A stretch of 64,000 bases of DNA from Sphingopyxis sp. JAI128 (GTDB taxonomy: Bacteria > Pseudomonadota > Alphaproteobacteria > Sphingomonadales > Sphingomonadaceae), in the NCBI RefSeq assembly GCF_014207235.1, contig NZ_JACHDA010000003.1, positions 496,001-560,000 on the forward strand. The letters run 5' to 3'. The translations under genes and the position numbers were made by a program. Positions 62,519 to 64,000 of this stretch are shown piece by piece (position 1 is the first letter of the stretch; every line of letters starts with the position of its first letter). The notes under the pieces were generated by a model. The model saw nothing but the letters and a program-made list of their open reading frames with translations, was not told where the DNA came from and did no database searches.

Positions 62519-62932
62519 CTAGGCCGCAATATCCTTCTGACGGCTGGACGATCCCGACGCATAGATGATCAGCAACAAGATCGGATAGGATATATAGACT
62601 GAAAGGAGCGAATAGGGCCGCGCCAGAATCTCCGAGAACATATATTTCTGGATATGGCCGAAAATGGCGATAAGCTGCCATCCGGTAATCCAGTACGGCC
62701 AGAAACTGTGTGTCTTCAGGGCTATGAACCAGAAGCTCAGCAGGACCAGCAAGTCGATGACGAAGATATTCAGTTCAATATCGGTCCAGGTCGGAAAAGG
62801 ATTTACGGCGCTGGTGAGGATCGAGGCGATCAGAGCGGTGTAGGCCGCCCACCGCTCCAGGGGGCCGCCGCGCTTAATCGCGACGGCCACCGTGATGAGC
62901 AGTACGAAATAATAGATCGCCACGGACCACAT
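62519..62932 (-). CDS. Hypothetical four-helix membrane protein
   Basis: A 137-residue protein with about four membrane helices (WSVAIYYFVLLITVAVAI; AAYTALIASILTSAVN; FVIDLLVLLSFWFIAL; LLSVYISYPILLLIIYA). No family is recognised. It lies upstream of the MarR gene and downstream of another unknown gene on the same strand; base composition is less G+C-rich than its neighbours. Confidence 0.65.
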   Translation of the reverse strand: MWSVAIYYFVLLITVAVAIKRGGPLERWAAYTALIASILTSAVNPFPTWTDIELNIFVIDLLVLLSFWFIALKTHSFWPYWITGWQLIAIFGHIQKYMFSEILARPYSLLSVYISYPILLLIIYASGSSSRQKDIAA

Positions 62933-62956
62933 GTGGCTGTCAACCTTTCCTGACGA

Positions 62957-63331
62957 TCAAGAAGCCTGCGCGAACGGCAAGGCGGCGACGGCGGCGTCCG
63001 AATGGTCGTTGCTGCCTGCGTCGAGCTTTGCCGCCGGCTTGACGCCCGCACCGAACATCCGCGTACCGAGGCCAACTTCCTTTTGGGTGACGGTCAGCGC
63101 AAGATGCGCGTCGGTGAGAAGCTGGCGGACTTCGCCCGCCGCCGCCAGCGCATGCGCGACCTTTGCCATCGCGTCCTGACCGACGATGGCGGACATATTC
63201 GTCTCGCGGCGGGCAGTCGGCAGCGTCGCAGCGAGCTGGGCGATACGGATCATCGCCTCGTCGATAGCGTCTTCGGCCAGATGAAGGTCGGAGGCGATTT
63301 TTTTTGCCGCAGAAAGTCGTTGATTCAGCAT
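62957..63331 (-). CDS. Hypothetical helical protein near flagellar genes
   Basis: A 124-residue soluble, mostly helical protein with no recognised family. Residues 1-90 are alpha-helical (AAKKIASDLHLAEDAIDEAMIRIAQ), followed by a Gly-rich LGTRMFGAGVKPAAKLDAG tail. AAGGAAAAAGAAG precedes the ATG. Its 61-base upstream gap could hold a promoter. Confidence 0.65.
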   Translation of the reverse strand: MLNQRLSAAKKIASDLHLAEDAIDEAMIRIAQLAATLPTARRETNMSAIVGQDAMAKVAHALAAAGEVRQLLTDAHLALTVTQKEVGLGTRMFGAGVKPAAKLDAGSNDHSDAAVAALPFAQAS

Positions 63332-63392
63332 CTTCTTTTTCCTTGAAAAAGAATGCTACCGGTTTCCCCCCCGCAGCATTCGGTTCGAACAT

Positions 63393-63890
63393 TCAGGTCA
63401 TCACACGACCGAGTCCGACAAGGATCGAATAGAGGGCGGAAAAAGCCAAAATCGTCGCAAACGCGATCAGGATCGGCCAGATTATCCTTTCCATCAACCC
63501 ATGCCGGTTGGCCGGCTGGGACGCGGTAGGGAATGGCGAACCGATATCGAAAAGTCGCCGAAACGAACTACGCCCCGGCTCGACATCGTCCGCGGGGGTC
63601 AGGTCGCCTAGGTCGATCAGTTGATATGTCAAAGGCTGATAAGGGGTAACATGTTCGAAGACACCGTTAATTGCCAAAATTCGGGCTGCTTCTATTCTGT
63701 TGGAAACATTGAGTTTTTTTAGAACTCGTCGCACGCGCTCATCCACCGTGTGCGGGGAAACATTCATCAGGCGTGCGATCTGCTTGGAATTTTTGTGCTC
63801 GTAAACATGCCGCAGCGTTTCGATCTGCGCCGCCGACAGCAGGCTCATGTAATTGTCGGGGTCGCCTTGCACGCCGTTGGAATAGAGCAT
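63393..63890 (-). CDS. LuxR-type HTH protein with C-terminal membrane anchor
   Basis: A 165-residue regulator. A LuxR/GerE HTH occupies residues 17-75 (AAQIETLRHVYEHKNSKQIARLMNVSPHTVDERVRRVLKKLNVSNRIEAARIL). A flexible linker follows, then one hydrophobic helix at about 136-158 (IIWPILIAFATILAFSALYSILV). So the DNA-binding domain faces the cytoplasm while the C terminus sits in the inner membrane. There is no N-terminal sensor domain. The ATG shares one base with the upstream partial gene stop. Confidence 0.82.
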   Translation of the reverse strand: MLYSNGVQGDPDNYMSLLSAAQIETLRHVYEHKNSKQIARLMNVSPHTVDERVRRVLKKLNVSNRIEAARILAINGVFEHVTPYQPLTYQLIDLGDLTPADDVEPGRSSFRRLFDIGSPFPTASQPANRHGLMERIIWPILIAFATILAFSALYSILVGLGRVMT

Positions 63891-64000
63891 CACGAGTCGA
63901 AATCAAGCAGCGGACCTGGTGATTCGCGAACAGGGACCGCCTTCGGAACCTGGAAAAATCTTTGCAGAATAAAGCTGTAGACCATTTTGTGCCGATGCTT
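63890..64000 (-). CDS. 3' end of an unknown gene (cut by window edge)
   Basis: An open minus-strand frame runs from the window edge to a TGA at 63892-63890, ending VRESPGPLLDFDS. It shares one base with the LuxR-like start (TGATG), a pattern typical of coupled genes. A Met six codons inside the edge could also start a 31-residue peptide. Too little is visible to name it. Confidence 0.35.
   Translation of the reverse strand, partial: KHRHKMVYSFILQRFFQVPKAVPVRESPGPLLDFDS

Noticed and set aside
1-64000. CRISPR arrays, phage, insertion sequences, tRNA or rRNA genes
   Set aside because: I found no direct repeat-spacer series, transposase or integrase-like protein, or cloverleaf with conserved T-loop on either strand by eye. 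A tRNAscan or IS search would be decisive.

Overview
This window is G+C-rich, tightly packed bacterial chromosome. The gene set points to an alphaproteobacterium of the order Sphingomonadales, most like Sphingopyxis (inference). Pointers are MipZ and DivK, a COQ9-family protein, the 41-residue L36 form that lacks cysteines, an lptB-rpoN pair, MmcB, many DUF885 and M24 peptidases, and a polar-type flagellar cluster with its own sigma-54 activator. I see no tRNA, rRNA, CRISPR array, prophage or insertion sequence. The three repeats noted are short intergenic palindromes.

Region 1 (1-10.7 kb) is a catabolic locus. It holds a 4-hydroxyproline epimerase (cut by the window edge), a DapA-type pyrroline-4-hydroxy-2-carboxylate deaminase, a DadA-type FAD dehydrogenase, an M24 Xaa-Pro type dipeptidase and an Ldh2-type reductase. 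It continues with an exported GH127 beta-L-arabinofuranosidase and two tandem exported DUF885 metallopeptidases. Two related AT-rich palindromes sit in the two divergent promoters. Read together, this looks like a system for using hydroxyproline-rich, arabinosylated plant glycoproteins (extensins).

Region 2 (10.8-19.5 kb) has a DUF4402 secreted protein, a translationally coupled type III polyketide synthase / methyltransferase / flavoprotein operon resembling srsABC, msrB, a PBP1A, a leftward sco / ykgJ / YgjP-type protease operon and a small ankyrin protein.

Region 3 (19.5-34.8 kb) is housekeeping metabolism. It has an unusual HTH-RibB-degenerate RibA fusion with ribH, an Old Yellow Enzyme, an EamA transporter, coq9, feoAB, ssb, mmcB, a leftward hypothetical-ribD-ribE operon, a likely small RNA with a strong terminator, a thioesterase with an aminopeptidase P, and an exported oligopeptidase B.

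Region 4 (34.8-45.8 kb) carries a PhyH-like oxygenase, HAD phosphatases, rpmJ, rpoN, lptB, pgmG, mipZ, panC, a Sel1-like protein, a FemAB-like acetyltransferase, RidA, a DUF3572 protein and divK.

Region 5 (45.8-64 kb) is flagellar: leftward flgBCDEFGHIJKL-motAB-flbD, and rightward flgA, flgMN and lytic transglycosylase-flhA-fliA. Three good sigma-54 promoters (-24/-12 type) precede flgB, flgA and the transglycosylase-flhA-fliA operon. These fit with rpoN and the FlbD-type activator in the same window. FlgD and FlgE are strikingly short and FlgH has no lipobox. The right end has a MarR regulator, two small unknown proteins and a LuxR-type HTH protein with a C-terminal membrane anchor.
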